Source: Pseudomonas asuensis (GTDB lineage Bacteria > Pseudomonadota > Gammaproteobacteria > Pseudomonadales > Pseudomonadaceae). Taken from it: DNA of 64,000 nucleotides. Positions 24,002 to 33,009 of the stretch are shown one piece after another. Position numbers and translations under genes: made by a program. The notes below the pieces were generated by a model, which saw nothing but the letters and a program-made list of their open reading frames with translations, was not told where the DNA came from and did not search any database. The stretch spans positions 186,001 through 250,000 of the forward strand of contig NZ_BMNW01000002.1 in NCBI RefSeq assembly GCF_014646755.1, written 5' to 3'. Position 1 is the first letter of the stretch, and every line of letters starts with the position of its first letter.

Positions 24002-25570
24002 ATGCGTATCAAAGTGCTATGTCAGAATCGCGTAGGCATTCTGCGCGACATGCTCAACCTACTGGCCGACTATGGGATCAACGTAGCCCGTGGCGAAGTC
24101 GGCGGTGACCAGGGCAATACGGTCTATCTGTATTGTCCCAACCTGATCAACCTGCAGTTCCAGGCACTACGGCCAAAGCTTGCGGCCATCTCCGGGGTGT
24201 TTGATATCTGGCGCATCAGCCTCATGCCCAGCGAACGCCGTCATCTGGAGCTGAATACCCTACTTGGCGCGCTAGAGTTTCCGGTACTGTCGATCGACAT
24301 GGCAGGCCACATCGTAGCGGCCAACCGCGCAGCAGCACAGTTGCTGGGCGCTCGGGTGGATGAAGTCCCCGGCATGGCGCTTTCCAAATACGTAGATGAG
24401 CTGGACCTGCCTGAACTGGTTCGCGCCAACAAATCCCGACTCAATGGATTGCGTATCCAGATCAAGGGCGACGTTTTTCTGGCCGATATTACGCCTCTGC
24501 AAACCGGGCACGACGATAGCGAAGCGCTGGCAGGCGCCGTGCTGACCTTGCATCGTGCCGATCAAGTGGGCGAGCGTATCTATCAGGTCCGCAAGCAGGA
24601 GCTGCGAGGGTTCGACAGTATTTTCCAAAGCTCTAAATCTATGGCGGCTGTGGTTCGGGAAGCGCGACGCATGGCACCACTCGATGCCCCGCTCCTGATC
24701 ACTGGCGAAACCGGCACTGGCAAGGAGCTGCTCGCACGCGCCTGTCACCTGGCAAGCCCACGCGGACAAGCGCCCTTCATGGTGCTTAATTGTGCGGGCC
24801 TGCCTGAGTCCATGGCAGAAACCGAGCTATTTGGTTACAGCGCAGGTGCCTTTGATGGCGCGCGCCCGGAAGGCAAGCTTGGGCTCCTGGAGCTTACTGC
24901 TGGCGGCACCCTGTTTCTGGACGAGGTGGGCGAAATGAGCCTGCGCCTGCAAGCCAAGCTGGTTCGGTTTCTTCAAGACGGAGTGTTTCGCCGGGTGGGT
25001 AGCGATCAAGAAGTCTATCTGGATGTCCGCGTTATCTGCGCAACCCAGCAAGATCTCTCAGACTTATGTATGCAAGGTGAATTTCGCCAGGACCTCTATC
25101 ACCGTCTCAATGTGCTTTCACTGCACATTCCGCCTCTGCGTGAATGTCTGGATGGGCTGGAGCCGCTGGTTGAGCATTTCCTGGATCAGGCCAGCCGACA
25201 GATTGGCTGTTCTTTCAAGCCCCTGGCGCCCGCCGCGCTTGAACGACTGCGTCATTACCCGTGGCCCGGCAATGTTCGCCAGTTGGAAAACGCACTTTTT
25301 CAGGCCGTTTCCCTGGCAGAAGGTAAAGTGGTGAAACCCGAGCACATCCGCCTACCCGATTACGGTACGCCACAGCCTCTGGGGCACTTCACGCTTGAGG
25401 GCACTCTCGACCAGATTGTTGGCCGATTCGAAAAGGCTGTGCTGGAGCAGTTGATTGCCCAACATCCCAGCAGTCGGCTACTGGGTAAGCGACTTGGTGT
25501 CTCCCATACCACAATTGCCAACAAGCTGAAGTTGTATGGCATTGGTCAGCATGCTAGTTCCTGCGGGTAG
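24002..25570 (+). CDS. phhR: PhhR, TyrR-like regulator of aromatic catabolism
   Basis: A 522-residue regulator with an N-terminal ACT domain (about 1-70), a PAS domain (about 80-185), an AAA+ domain and a C-terminal Fis-type helix-turn-helix (KRLGVSHTTIANKLKLYG). The Walker A motif is GETGTGKE at 235-242. The loop that normally reads GAFTGA in sigma-54 activators is GAFDGA (282-287), so contact with sigma-54 may be weakened; TyrR-family members often act with sigma-70. It would bind aromatic amino acids and activate phhABC, probably also aroP. It is transcribed divergently from phhA. Confidence 0.94.
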   Translation: MRIKVLCQNRVGILRDMLNLLADYGINVARGEVGGDQGNTVYLYCPNLINLQFQALRPKLAAISGVFDIWRISLMPSERRHLELNTLLGALEFPVLSIDMAGHIVAANRAAAQLLGARVDEVPGMALSKYVDELDLPELVRANKSRLNGLRIQIKGDVFLADITPLQTGHDDSEALAGAVLTLHRADQVGERIYQVRKQELRGFDSIFQSSKSMAAVVREARRMAPLDAPLLITGETGTGKELLARACHLASPRGQAPFMVLNCAGLPESMAETELFGYSAGAFDGARPEGKLGLLELTAGGTLFLDEVGEMSLRLQAKLVRFLQDGVFRRVGSDQEVYLDVRVICATQQDLSDLCMQGEFRQDLYHRLNVLSLHIPPLRECLDGLEPLVEHFLDQASRQIGCSFKPLAPAALERLRHYPWPGNVRQLENALFQAVSLAEGKVVKPEHIRLPDYGTPQPLGHFTLEGTLDQIVGRFEKAVLEQLIAQHPSSRLLGKRLGVSHTTIANKLKLYGIGQHASSCG

Positions 25571-25574
25571 CCTC

Positions 25575-25718
25575 TTAGGCTGCCTTACGAGCACGCAGAA
25601 ACTCATTCCAGGGACGTACTAGGTAGTTGTGTTCATCCATGACGGCATTCCAGACGCTTATGTGCCTCATGCGCTGCGCATAAGAGCCCCCTTTCCCGCG
25701 CTTACTAGCTAGAGGTGT
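25575..25718 (-). pseudogene. Possible 3' remnant of a gene
   Basis: A minus-strand frame is open from 25718 to a TAA at 25575-25577. It reads plausibly as protein (for example ISVWNAVMDEHNYLVRPW, then NEFLRARKAA at the end). The only ATG (25670) would give 31 residues with no ribosome binding site. I do not recognise a family. A C-terminal fragment left by deletion is the simplest reading; a tiny real protein or chance are alternatives. Confidence 0.3.
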
Positions 25719-25990
25719 TTAGTTATGGGTCCGCTAGCGCAATCGGTTCAACCTATTTAAATCATTTATTATCAATAGCTTAAGTAAAGAATTTAATTCT
25801 ATATCTAACATTAAGATGAAAGGTAAAAATACCCACTCAGAGAGAGATTCACCAACTTCATAATCAGAAAATTCTAGAAAAATGTCTTTTTATATCAGTA
25901 TCTTAAAATTTATTTTTAAGGCTAAACATTAAGTTCATATTTAGTTTTTCATCCAGAGATAACAGTACCGTGACTTAAAAATAAATCAGC
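25719..25990. other. AT-rich gene-free stretch
   Basis: About 250 bases (roughly 25735-25985) are strongly AT-rich compared with the rest of the window, with no reading frame of note. This may be a scar of past insertion or deletion, or a nucleoid-protein binding region at the edge of the hexuronate operon. No terminal repeats were seen. Confidence 0.4.
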
Positions 25991-26176
25991 GTGCGGACTC
26001 TCCAAGGCGAACTTGAGGCGCTTGTGATTCAGCGCCACAAATATCGATTAGCTGTGGTTGGAATTCTGGGTTGTTTACTGGGAGTCAATCTCATGTTGGC
26101 TGCTCTACCCCAAAGCAGATTTGTAGGCTGCCGCCTGGTACAACAGCCCTATCGGGCTCGGTATGAACCGGCATAA
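25991..26176 (+). CDS. Possible small membrane protein, 61 residues
   Basis: A frame from GTG at 25991 to TAA at 26174-26176 encodes one clear hydrophobic segment, LAVVGILGCLLGVNLMLAAL (about residues 20-39), with basic residues before it, so a single-pass inner-membrane protein is possible. There is no obvious ribosome binding site and no family I recognise. Support comes from a terminator-like hairpin with a T-run starting at the base after its stop codon, which suggests a plus-strand transcript ends here. Confidence 0.35.
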   Translation: MRTLQGELEALVIQRHKYRLAVVGILGCLLGVNLMLAALPQSRFVGCRLVQQPYRARYEPA

Positions 26177-26211
26177 CAACGCCTGACAGTGAGGCGCAAG
26201 CGTTGCTTTTT
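26177..26211 (+). terminator. Terminator-like hairpin with T-run
   Basis: CAACGC (26177-26182) pairs with GCGTTG (26200-26205), followed by CTTTTT. An alternative inner stem CGCCT / AGGCG is also possible. It begins right after the 61-codon frame. Confidence 0.5.
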
Positions 26212-26238
26212 AGTCTGTAAAAAGAAGGGCAACAGATA

Positions 26239-26264
26239 CAGCAAGTGATCTACATCACCTGCTG
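26239..26264. terminator. Inverted repeat at the end of the hexuronate operon
   Basis: CAGCAAGTGAT (26239-26249) and ATCACCTGCTG (26254-26264) pair in 10 of 11 positions around CTAC. It lies 42 bases beyond the uxaA stop. The core GTGAT-N4-ATCAC also resembles a Crp/Fnr-type operator, but position favours a 3' hairpin. Confidence 0.45.
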
Positions 26265-26305
26265 TCTGTACAGGTTCGCAAGGTCAAAGAGCGCAGAAAG
26301 CCACC

Positions 26306-27865
26306 TTAGGTGATAGCACCGATGTGCCATGGCACAAATTCGTTTTGCCCATACCCATGCTGCTCACTCTTGCTTCGCTCGCCTGAGGCAATCCGCAGCA
26401 TTTGCTCGAAGATTTGCGCCCCGGAGGCCTCGATAGTTAGCGAACCTGTGGCAATCTCACCACAGTTGATATCCATGTCTTCTTCCTGGCGTTGCCAGAG
26501 CGCATTATTGGTAGACAGTTTGATTGATGGTGCTGGCGCACAGCCGTATGCCGAACCTCGCCCTGTGGTAAAAGCAATGAGGTTTGCTCCTCCGGCCACT
26601 TGCCCGGTGGCGGAAACCGGGTCATAGCCAGGAGTATCCATAAATACGAGGCCATGTGCCCTCACCGGCTCGGCGTATTCATAGACAGCCATAAGATTGG
26701 TAGAACCCGCTTTTGCCACAGCGCCAAGCGACTTTTCCAGAATGGTCGTAAGGCCGCCTGCCTTATTGCCTGCAGAGGGGTTATTATTCATCTCCGCCCC
26801 CATGCGCTGGCAATACTCCTCCCACCAGTGAATACGCTCAATGAGCTTTTCACCTACCTCGCGGCTCGCGGCGCGTCGGGTCAGCAGGTGCTCTGCACCG
26901 TAGATTTCTGGTGTTTCAGACAGGATGGCCGTCCCGCCGCACGCTACCAATCGGTCTACAGCGTTGCCCAGCGCCGGATTAGCTGTAATGCCGGAATAGC
27001 CGTCCGAGCCACCACACTGCAAACCCACGACCAAATGACTGGCGCTGACAGGCTGACGCTCGATGCGATTGGCTTCGCTCAGGAGCTCCTTCACATAGGC
27101 GATACCCTTGGCTACAGTCTTGGCCGTACCGCCGGTATCCTGAATGGTGAAGGTACGTAATGTTTCAGTAGCGTCCAGCCCCTGCGCGGCCATCATGCCT
27201 TCGATCTGGTTGGTTTCACAGCCCAGTCCGATCACCATTACAGCGGCAAAATTCGGGTGGATCGCATAGCCACCAAGGGTACGTCTTAAAAGTGCCAGAG
27301 GCTCCCCCGCAGAGTCCACTGCGCAGCCGGAGCTATGGGTAAGCGCTACGACACCATCCACATTGGGATAAGGTGCGAGAGCCGCCGGGTTGATATCGCG
27401 TCGAAAGTAGTCAGCCACCGCACGGGCAACCGTGGCAGAGCAATTTACCGATGTCAGGATGCCGATGTAATTGCGTGTCGCAACGCGGCCATCCGGCCGG
27501 ACGATGCCCTGAAAGGTCGGCCCTTCGATACGCGGTGCTGGTGTTAAAGCGTCCTCTCCAAACGCATAATCCCGCGCGAATTCACCCATCGCCAGATTAT
27601 GCACATGAACATGCTCACCCGGCATGATCGGCGCAGTAGCAAACCCGATAATTTGCCCGTAACGACGTACTGGCTGCCCTGCATCGAGCTGTCGCACTGC
27701 GAGCTTGTGCCCCGCGGGAATAGCTTGACTAAGGGTAACGTTTTCCTCCGGTATCTCCAGGCCTGCCGGCAAAGACTGTAAGGCCACCAGGACATCATCC
27801 AGCGGGTTGAGGCGAATCATGGCTTTGGCGGTATCGATTCCGCCTGTTTTTGTTATGAGTTCCAT
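26306..27865 (-). CDS. uxaA: Altronate dehydratase
   Basis: A 519-residue dehydratase with an N-terminal SAF domain (about 16-105) and a large altronate/galactarate dehydratase domain. It would convert D-altronate to 2-keto-3-deoxygluconate (KDG), the galacturonate branch. Recognisable stretches are GRVATRNYIGILTSVNCSA (about 126-144), THSSGCAVD and GLQCGGSDGYSGITANPA. GAGAACGCC precedes the ATG at 27865; a second Met at residue 16 is less well placed. It is the last gene of the operon, 24 bases after uxuA. Galactarate dehydratase is the main alternative, but the neighbours favour UxaA. Confidence 0.88.
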   Translation of the reverse strand: MELITKTGGIDTAKAMIRLNPLDDVLVALQSLPAGLEIPEENVTLSQAIPAGHKLAVRQLDAGQPVRRYGQIIGFATAPIMPGEHVHVHNLAMGEFARDYAFGEDALTPAPRIEGPTFQGIVRPDGRVATRNYIGILTSVNCSATVARAVADYFRRDINPAALAPYPNVDGVVALTHSSGCAVDSAGEPLALLRRTLGGYAIHPNFAAVMVIGLGCETNQIEGMMAAQGLDATETLRTFTIQDTGGTAKTVAKGIAYVKELLSEANRIERQPVSASHLVVGLQCGGSDGYSGITANPALGNAVDRLVACGGTAILSETPEIYGAEHLLTRRAASREVGEKLIERIHWWEEYCQRMGAEMNNNPSAGNKAGGLTTILEKSLGAVAKAGSTNLMAVYEYAEPVRAHGLVFMDTPGYDPVSATGQVAGGANLIAFTTGRGSAYGCAPAPSIKLSTNNALWQRQEEDMDINCGEIATGSLTIEASGAQIFEQMLRIASGERSKSEQHGYGQNEFVPWHIGAIT

Positions 27866-27889
27866 GGCGTTCTCACGGTATTGTCAGTG

Positions 27890-29062
27890 TCATAGCAATT
27901 GGCGTACAGCCAGCTCTACTCCGCGCAGCTCCGCCAGCCCTTTAAGCCGGCCAATCAGTGAATAGCCGGGATTGGTACGGCGGTGTTGATCATCCAATAA
28001 TTGATGTCCATGATCGGGCCGCAGCGGCAGTCGAGGGCCGCCTTCACGCTCACGTCGTTGCTCCTCCAGAACCAGCTCTCGGATCACACCGACCATGTCG
28101 GCGTCGCCCATTAGGTGGTGGGCCTCGTGAAAACTGCGCGGATCAGCTTCACGCTTTACAGAGCGCAGATGGGTAAAGTAGATCTGTGGGGCAAATTGCC
28201 GAGCCATTGCGACCAGATCGTTATCGGCACGCACCCCGTAGGAGCCGGTACAAAAGGTTAAGCCGTTGGCCGGGCTGGGCGCCGCATCAAGAAGCCATTG
28301 AGCATCCTGGCTGGTGGATACGATACGAGGCAGCCCCAGGAGCGGGCGCGGCGGATCATCCGGATGGATAGCCATACGGACACCCACCTCTTCCGCCACG
28401 GGTACAATAGCGCGCAGGAAGTAGCCCAGGTTTTCGCGTAGCCGCTCCGCATCGATGTCCGCATAGGTAGCGAGCAACCCTTTGAAGTCATCGAGGCTGT
28501 AATGCGCTTCAGAGCCCGGCAAACCTGCGATCAGGGTCGCTACCAACGTATCGCGCCGGGCGTCGTCCAGGTTCTCGAAGAGAACACGGGCGCGTTGAAT
28601 ATCATCTTCGGTATAGTCTGCTTCGGCGCCGTCACGCTTCAGGATAAACAGATCGAACGCAGCAAAGGCGTCCTGATCAAAACGCAGTGCCCAGCCACCG
28701 TCCTCAAGCGGCCAGGCCAAATCCGTACGAGTCCAGTCCAGAATAGGCATGAAGTTATAGCAGACGATATCGATACCGCAGGCGGCAAGGTTTCGCAGGC
28801 TCTGCTGGTAGTTCGCAATGTAATCGTCACGGCGAGCGCAGCCGCGCTTGATATCCTCATGGACAGGAATGCTTTCCACCACAGACCACGTCAGCCCTGC
28901 CGCCTCGATCATTGCCTTGCGCTCGGCAATTGCCTCTACCGTCCAGACTTCACCATTAGGCACTTGATGCAAGGCAGTAACAATACCGGTCGCGCCGGTC
29001 TGGCGGATGTCGCTCAGGCTGATAGGGTCATTCGGGCCAAACCAGCGCCAGGTATGCTCCAT
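27890..29062 (-). CDS. uxuA: Mannonate dehydratase, UxuA type
   Basis: A 390-residue TIM-barrel dehydratase that turns D-mannonate into KDG in glucuronate breakdown. The family start [20 protein letters not shown], and the metal-site stretches [18 protein letters not shown] and [10 protein letters not shown] are clear. AAGGAG precedes the ATG at 29062, and an A-rich motif lies just before it. It follows uxuB by 10 bases. The operon also encodes an unrelated enzyme for the same reaction (34167-35378), which is unusual. Confidence 0.94.
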   Translation of the reverse strand: MEHTWRWFGPNDPISLSDIRQTGATGIVTALHQVPNGEVWTVEAIAERKAMIEAAGLTWSVVESIPVHEDIKRGCARRDDYIANYQQSLRNLAACGIDIVCYNFMPILDWTRTDLAWPLEDGGWALRFDQDAFAAFDLFILKRDGAEADYTEDDIQRARVLFENLDDARRDTLVATLIAGLPGSEAHYSLDDFKGLLATYADIDAERLRENLGYFLRAIVPVAEEVGVRMAIHPDDPPRPLLGLPRIVSTSQDAQWLLDAAPSPANGLTFCTGSYGVRADNDLVAMARQFAPQIYFTHLRSVKREADPRSFHEAHHLMGDADMVGVIRELVLEEQRREREGGPRLPLRPDHGHQLLDDQHRRTNPGYSLIGRLKGLAELRGVELAVRQLL

Positions 29063-29072
29063 AATTCGCTCC

Positions 29073-30530
29073 TTAATGATTGTTATTGTGGGTAACGTTT
29101 GCCAGCGCGGCTTGCAGGCCTTGGGTGCTCAACACACGATGGGCCTCTTGTACGGCAAGGCGGAACGCCGCGTGTTCGACAAGGCCTGCTGGAAACACAT
29201 CCACCAACCCTAGAAAGCCATCTACCAATGCCTCGCCCTGGCGGTGCGCATGGAGTTCGTGAAAGGTTTCGCGTAGCGGATCATTCACCTCATGCGAGCC
29301 TTGGGCAGTCTGCCCTGAGCAATATTGAATCCAGCTCGCGATACCTAACGCAACACACGAAATACTGCCCCCTCTCGCAAGCTGCTCTTGCGTGCCGGAG
29401 AGCCAGCGCTGGGGCAGTTTTTGCGAGCCGTCCATAGCAATCTGATGCAGGCGATGCTGAAGACTGTCATTACGGAAACGCGCCACCAGATCCTCAGCAT
29501 AGGCGTTAAGGTCAATGCCTGCCGGCATGTCCAGTGTTGGCATCGCCTCGTCTTCCATATAGCAACGGACGAGTTCAAGCAGGGCCGGATCGTTTATAGC
29601 GTCAAATACAGTGGCATGACCTGCCAGCGCGCCGATGTAGGCCAGGAGCGAGTGGCTACCATTGAGCATACGCAGTTTCATGGTTTCGAATGGGTGTACA
29701 TCCGCTACCATCTGCACACCCTCCTTCTCCCAGTCAGGTCGGCCTTGGGGGAAATGATCCTCCACGACCCATTGGCTGAAAGCTTCACCGATGACGGCTG
29801 CCGAATCTTCACAATCCAGCTGGCGTAACGTCTCAAACGAGGCGTCAGTCATGGCAGGAACAATACGATCCACCATGCTACTGGGAAACGCCACGGTCTC
29901 GCTGATCCAGGCAGCCAGCCGCTCGTCCTGGGCTGCGGCAAGTTGCGTAACGGCCTGGCGTGTTCGGCTCCCATTGTCTGGCATGTTGTCACAGCAGAGC
30001 ACTGTAAATGGTGCAAGACCACGAGTCTGGCGACGACGCAGCGCTTCCACGAGTAACCCAGGCGCAGTCTGCGGCGCATGGGGAGTCCGAATATCATGGG
30101 CTATACCCGGATCATCAGTGCGCAGCTGACCCGTCGCCGGGCTTAAGCAGTAACCCTTTTCCGTTACTGTTAGCGTTATGATGCGAGTATCCGGATTAGC
30201 CATCCGCTCAAGCAATACTTCTCGATCTTCGCCATTCTTGCCTGCATAGAGCACTTCCTGGATCGCTGCGATTTCTCGCAGGGCAACGTGTTCGCTGTCT
30301 TTATACTCGGCGATATGGTAGCGGCAGTCTTGCATACGAAGCTGATCAACGAGCGCTCGATTAGAGCGGATGTTGGCGCTGCATACTCCCCACTTACCGC
30401 CTCCATGCCGTTCCAGGTTACGCTCTATGTAGACGGCCTGATGCGCCCGGTGAAACGCCCCAAGGCCTAAATGGACAATCCCGATACCCGGTTTCGAATA
30501 GGTAGAGCGATAACGCTCGATCTTATGCAT
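29073..30530 (-). CDS. uxuB: Fructuronate reductase (mannitol dehydrogenase family)
   Basis: A 485-residue NAD-dependent polyol dehydrogenase expected to reduce D-fructuronate to D-mannonate. [19 protein letters not shown] (about 17-35) is the Rossmann segment of this family, and [13 protein letters not shown] with the catalytic lysine region (KL in ETMKLRML) is at about 275-290. The last residues HNNNH are encoded by the A-rich sequence that forms the candidate Crc site of uxuA. Its start overlaps the preceding dehydrogenase gene by 8 bases. Mannitol or arabinitol dehydrogenase would be the alternative by sequence alone; uxuA next door decides. Confidence 0.88.
   Translation of the reverse strand: MHKIERYRSTYSKPGIGIVHLGLGAFHRAHQAVYIERNLERHGGGKWGVCSANIRSNRALVDQLRMQDCRYHIAEYKDSEHVALREIAAIQEVLYAGKNGEDREVLLERMANPDTRIITLTVTEKGYCLSPATGQLRTDDPGIAHDIRTPHAPQTAPGLLVEALRRRQTRGLAPFTVLCCDNMPDNGSRTRQAVTQLAAAQDERLAAWISETVAFPSSMVDRIVPAMTDASFETLRQLDCEDSAAVIGEAFSQWVVEDHFPQGRPDWEKEGVQMVADVHPFETMKLRMLNGSHSLLAYIGALAGHATVFDAINDPALLELVRCYMEDEAMPTLDMPAGIDLNAYAEDLVARFRNDSLQHRLHQIAMDGSQKLPQRWLSGTQEQLARGGSISCVALGIASWIQYCSGQTAQGSHEVNDPLRETFHELHAHRQGEALVDGFLGLVDVFPAGLVEHAAFRLAVQEAHRVLSTQGLQAALANVTHNNNH
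29080..29087 (-). promoter_or_regulatory. Candidate Hfq/Crc motif before uxuA
   Basis: On the minus strand AATAACAA lies 17 bases before the uxuA ATG, close to its AAGGAG, within the last codons of uxuB. Fits AANAANAA. Confidence 0.4.
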
Positions 30531-31626
30531 GGGAAGGCTCCTTGATCCCTGCCAGGGTTATGCCACACGCTTCGCCCAGGCCCTGAAGGCTTTCAATTAC
30601 GCCGATTTCAACCGGCACTCCATGGCGCGCAGCGGTTTCCTGCGCCTGGATTTCCTTGAGTCCTGCATACCAGACCTGGTCGTGTCCGGCGGCCGGTTCA
30701 GACATGCGCAGGTCAGACAAGAGCTGATCCATGGCTTCGCGAAACTCGTCTGCCGGGCGGAATAGATCAATCCGAAAGGCCGCGAAGAAGTGCCCTACAC
30801 GCCCTGTGCTGCCAGGTGTGTCATGCAAATGCTTGCCAAAGCCATGCCCTGCCAGCGCGCCGCAAAGAATGTCCACCATCACAGCGAGTCCATAGCCTTT
30901 ATGCCCACCAAACTCGGTACCCGCACCGCCCAATGGATGCAGGCCACCGCCTGCGTAGTTATTCATGCTTTCCAGAAGGCTGGGCGCATCGTGTGCGTCC
31001 CCTCCATCCGGCGCAGCGGCCCAGCCAGTAGGCAGAGGGGTCTCCTGGCGGGCATAGACTTCAAGCTTACCGCGGGTAACTGCCGTGGTAGACATATCCA
31101 GAACAAACGCCTTTTCCTTGTCTGCCGGCGCGGCAAAGGCAATAGGATTGGTGCCAAACATGCATTGCCGACCATGCGTTGGCACACCAAGGGCCGCGGT
31201 GTTGGTCATGGCGATGCCGATCAGGTCATGGGGCAGCGCCTGCATGGCGTACCACGCGGCAATGCCAAAGTGGTTCGAGTCGCGTACGGTCGCGAAACCC
31301 GCACCGTGCTCACGGGCCTTGGCAAGTACAGCATCCATCGCATGCTGACTGACAGTAGTACCCATGCCGCCCTGAGCATCCAATACCAATGACAGCGGCG
31401 TTTCATGGACTATCCTTGCCTCAGCATTGGGTAGAATGCTGCCAGCCTTGAGCCCACGCACATAACGCGGCAAGCGCGCTACGCCGTGGGAAGGAATACC
31501 TCGGGCATCCGAATTGACCAGTACCCTGGCTGCCAAATTAGCATCTTCCACTTTCAGACCATGAGCAGTGAATATCTGCTGGCAGAAGCGCTCAAGTGCT
31601 CCCTGTTCTACATGGGTGTACTGCAT
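30523..31626 (-). CDS. Malate/L-lactate dehydrogenase-family oxidoreductase
   Basis: A 367-residue NAD(P)-dependent dehydrogenase of the LDH2/MDH2 (Ldh) family, which also contains ureidoglycolate and diketogulonate dehydrogenases. Family marks are NSDARGIPSHGVARLPRYV (about 38-56) and DMSTTAVTRGK (about 172-182). The ATG at 31626 follows AAGGAG; an upstream TTG would run into the preceding transporter gene. It lies 10 bases after the transporter and overlaps uxuB by 8 bases. In this operon it might act on a keto-sugar acid such as tagaturonate, replacing the missing UxaB; that is speculation. Confidence 0.78.
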   Translation of the reverse strand: MQYTHVEQGALERFCQQIFTAHGLKVEDANLAARVLVNSDARGIPSHGVARLPRYVRGLKAGSILPNAEARIVHETPLSLVLDAQGGMGTTVSQHAMDAVLAKAREHGAGFATVRDSNHFGIAAWYAMQALPHDLIGIAMTNTAALGVPTHGRQCMFGTNPIAFAAPADKEKAFVLDMSTTAVTRGKLEVYARQETPLPTGWAAAPDGGDAHDAPSLLESMNNYAGGGLHPLGGAGTEFGGHKGYGLAVMVDILCGALAGHGFGKHLHDTPGSTGRVGHFFAAFRIDLFRPADEFREAMDQLLSDLRMSEPAAGHDQVWYAGLKEIQAQETAARHGVPVEIGVIESLQGLGEACGITLAGIKEPSHA

Positions 31627-31636
31627 CGATGACTCC

Positions 31637-32926
31637 TTATGAGGGACGGCCCAACACAGACGGCGTAGCAACAGGTGCCGTTGTCTCGGTTTGCACAGGG
31701 GCGATTGGCTTAACGAAGCGGGCTACGCAAAGCGCACCGACTACGGTTAATAGCCCGGCCAGCAGGAAGGCACTGGTAAAGGCGCCAGTGAACTGGACGA
31801 TAAAACCGGTCACAGTCGGACCCACAATACCGGAGGTATTGGCCAGGAAGTGCATGAACCCGCTTACCCCACCTACTCGCGCTGCCGGTACGGTGTCTTG
31901 GATAATGGCCCAGTAAATAGCACCGGTCAGATACAGGAAGAACACTGATAGCGCGACCAATGCCACTGCGCTGTACATGGTGGAAACAAGGCCAGCACAA
32001 CCAATACAGACCGCGCAGCACAGCAGACACCCCACCAACACCACCTTACGCGAGAACATTACACGTCCGGTTTTCTTGAGTACGAAATCAGACAAAAAGC
32101 CACCTAGCGCCAGGCCGATGCATCCCAGAACCCAAGGGATGACGGTCGCGATACTCATGTCCTTTACGTTCATGCCATGAGCCATCGTGAGGTAGCTCGG
32201 GAACCAGGTCAGGAAGAAATACAACGTGTAGTTGTAGGTAAAGAAGGCAAGCGCTGTGAACAGTACGGTGGGCTGCTTAAGATAATATTTGAGCGGCTGG
32301 GTCGGTACATTGGCAATTTCTGTGAGCTGTTCGCCCTCTTCGATCTCCCGAGCGGCTGCACCGTCCGGCTTGGCTTTGACGAACTTGAACCATACCGCTG
32401 CCCAGACCAAGCCAATGAGCATGATGACGATGAAGGATTCTTTCCAACCGTAAGTGACAGCAATGATGCCTACCACCGGTCCCGAGATGGCACCACCCAG
32501 CGGCGTACCGGCCATGGACACACCTAGCACACGTGCCCGATTGCGGGGCGCATACCACGTGTTCACCATCTTGCTGGTCGTCACGCTCAGCGGTCCTTCC
32601 CCCATGCCGAACAGCACCCGGATCAGGAACAACGAGGCAAAGCCCAGGGCCAACACCGTCAAGCCACTGAACAGTGACCACAGCACCATAGCCACCAGTA
32701 GCGTAGTCTTGGCGCCATAACGATCCGCAGCCCAGCCGCCGACAAAGTTGAAGGCTGCGTACCCTACGAAAAAGCTGCTGAAGATCAGCCCCATTTCGCC
32801 GGCACTCAAACCAAAGTCTTTTTGAATGAACGGAGCCGCTACAGACAATGCTGAGCGATCCAGATAATTGATGACACCCGCCAGGAACAGCATGACGAGT
32901 ACCAGGCTACGACCTTGACCAAACAT
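31637..32926 (-). CDS. MFS transporter, hexuronate/aldonate type
   Basis: A 429-residue major facilitator protein with 12 predicted membrane segments, close in pattern to the anion:cation symporter branch (ExuT, GudP, DgoT). The start LVLVMLFLAGVINYLDRSAL and the loop WAADRYGAKTTLL (conserved G-x-x-x-D-R between helices 2 and 3) are characteristic, as is RVLFGMGEGP in helix 4. It probably imports a hexuronate or aldonate with protons. It stands in the middle of the operon, 83 bases after the zinc dehydrogenase gene and 10 before the Ldh gene. Confidence 0.86.
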   Translation of the reverse strand: MFGQGRSLVLVMLFLAGVINYLDRSALSVAAPFIQKDFGLSAGEMGLIFSSFFVGYAAFNFVGGWAADRYGAKTTLLVAMVLWSLFSGLTVLALGFASLFLIRVLFGMGEGPLSVTTSKMVNTWYAPRNRARVLGVSMAGTPLGGAISGPVVGIIAVTYGWKESFIVIMLIGLVWAAVWFKFVKAKPDGAAAREIEEGEQLTEIANVPTQPLKYYLKQPTVLFTALAFFTYNYTLYFFLTWFPSYLTMAHGMNVKDMSIATVIPWVLGCIGLALGGFLSDFVLKKTGRVMFSRKVVLVGCLLCCAVCIGCAGLVSTMYSAVALVALSVFFLYLTGAIYWAIIQDTVPAARVGGVSGFMHFLANTSGIVGPTVTGFIVQFTGAFTSAFLLAGLLTVVGALCVARFVKPIAPVQTETTAPVATPSVLGRPS

Positions 32927-33009
32927 AGAAACCTCCCGCTTCTTGTACTTATCGGTGAGGGCGCCCGTATGGGCGCGTATCGATTGGAAGACGGCTCAGG
33001 CCGTCCGGG

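Noticed and set aside
25719-25990. Insertion sequence or transposon remnant in the AT-rich gap
   Set aside because: No terminal inverted repeats, target duplication or transposase-like frame could be seen.
26244-26259. Crp/Vfr-type operator GTGA-N6-TCAC
   Set aside because: It sits beyond the 3' end of uxaA inside a larger hairpin, so a transcript-end structure is more likely than an operator.
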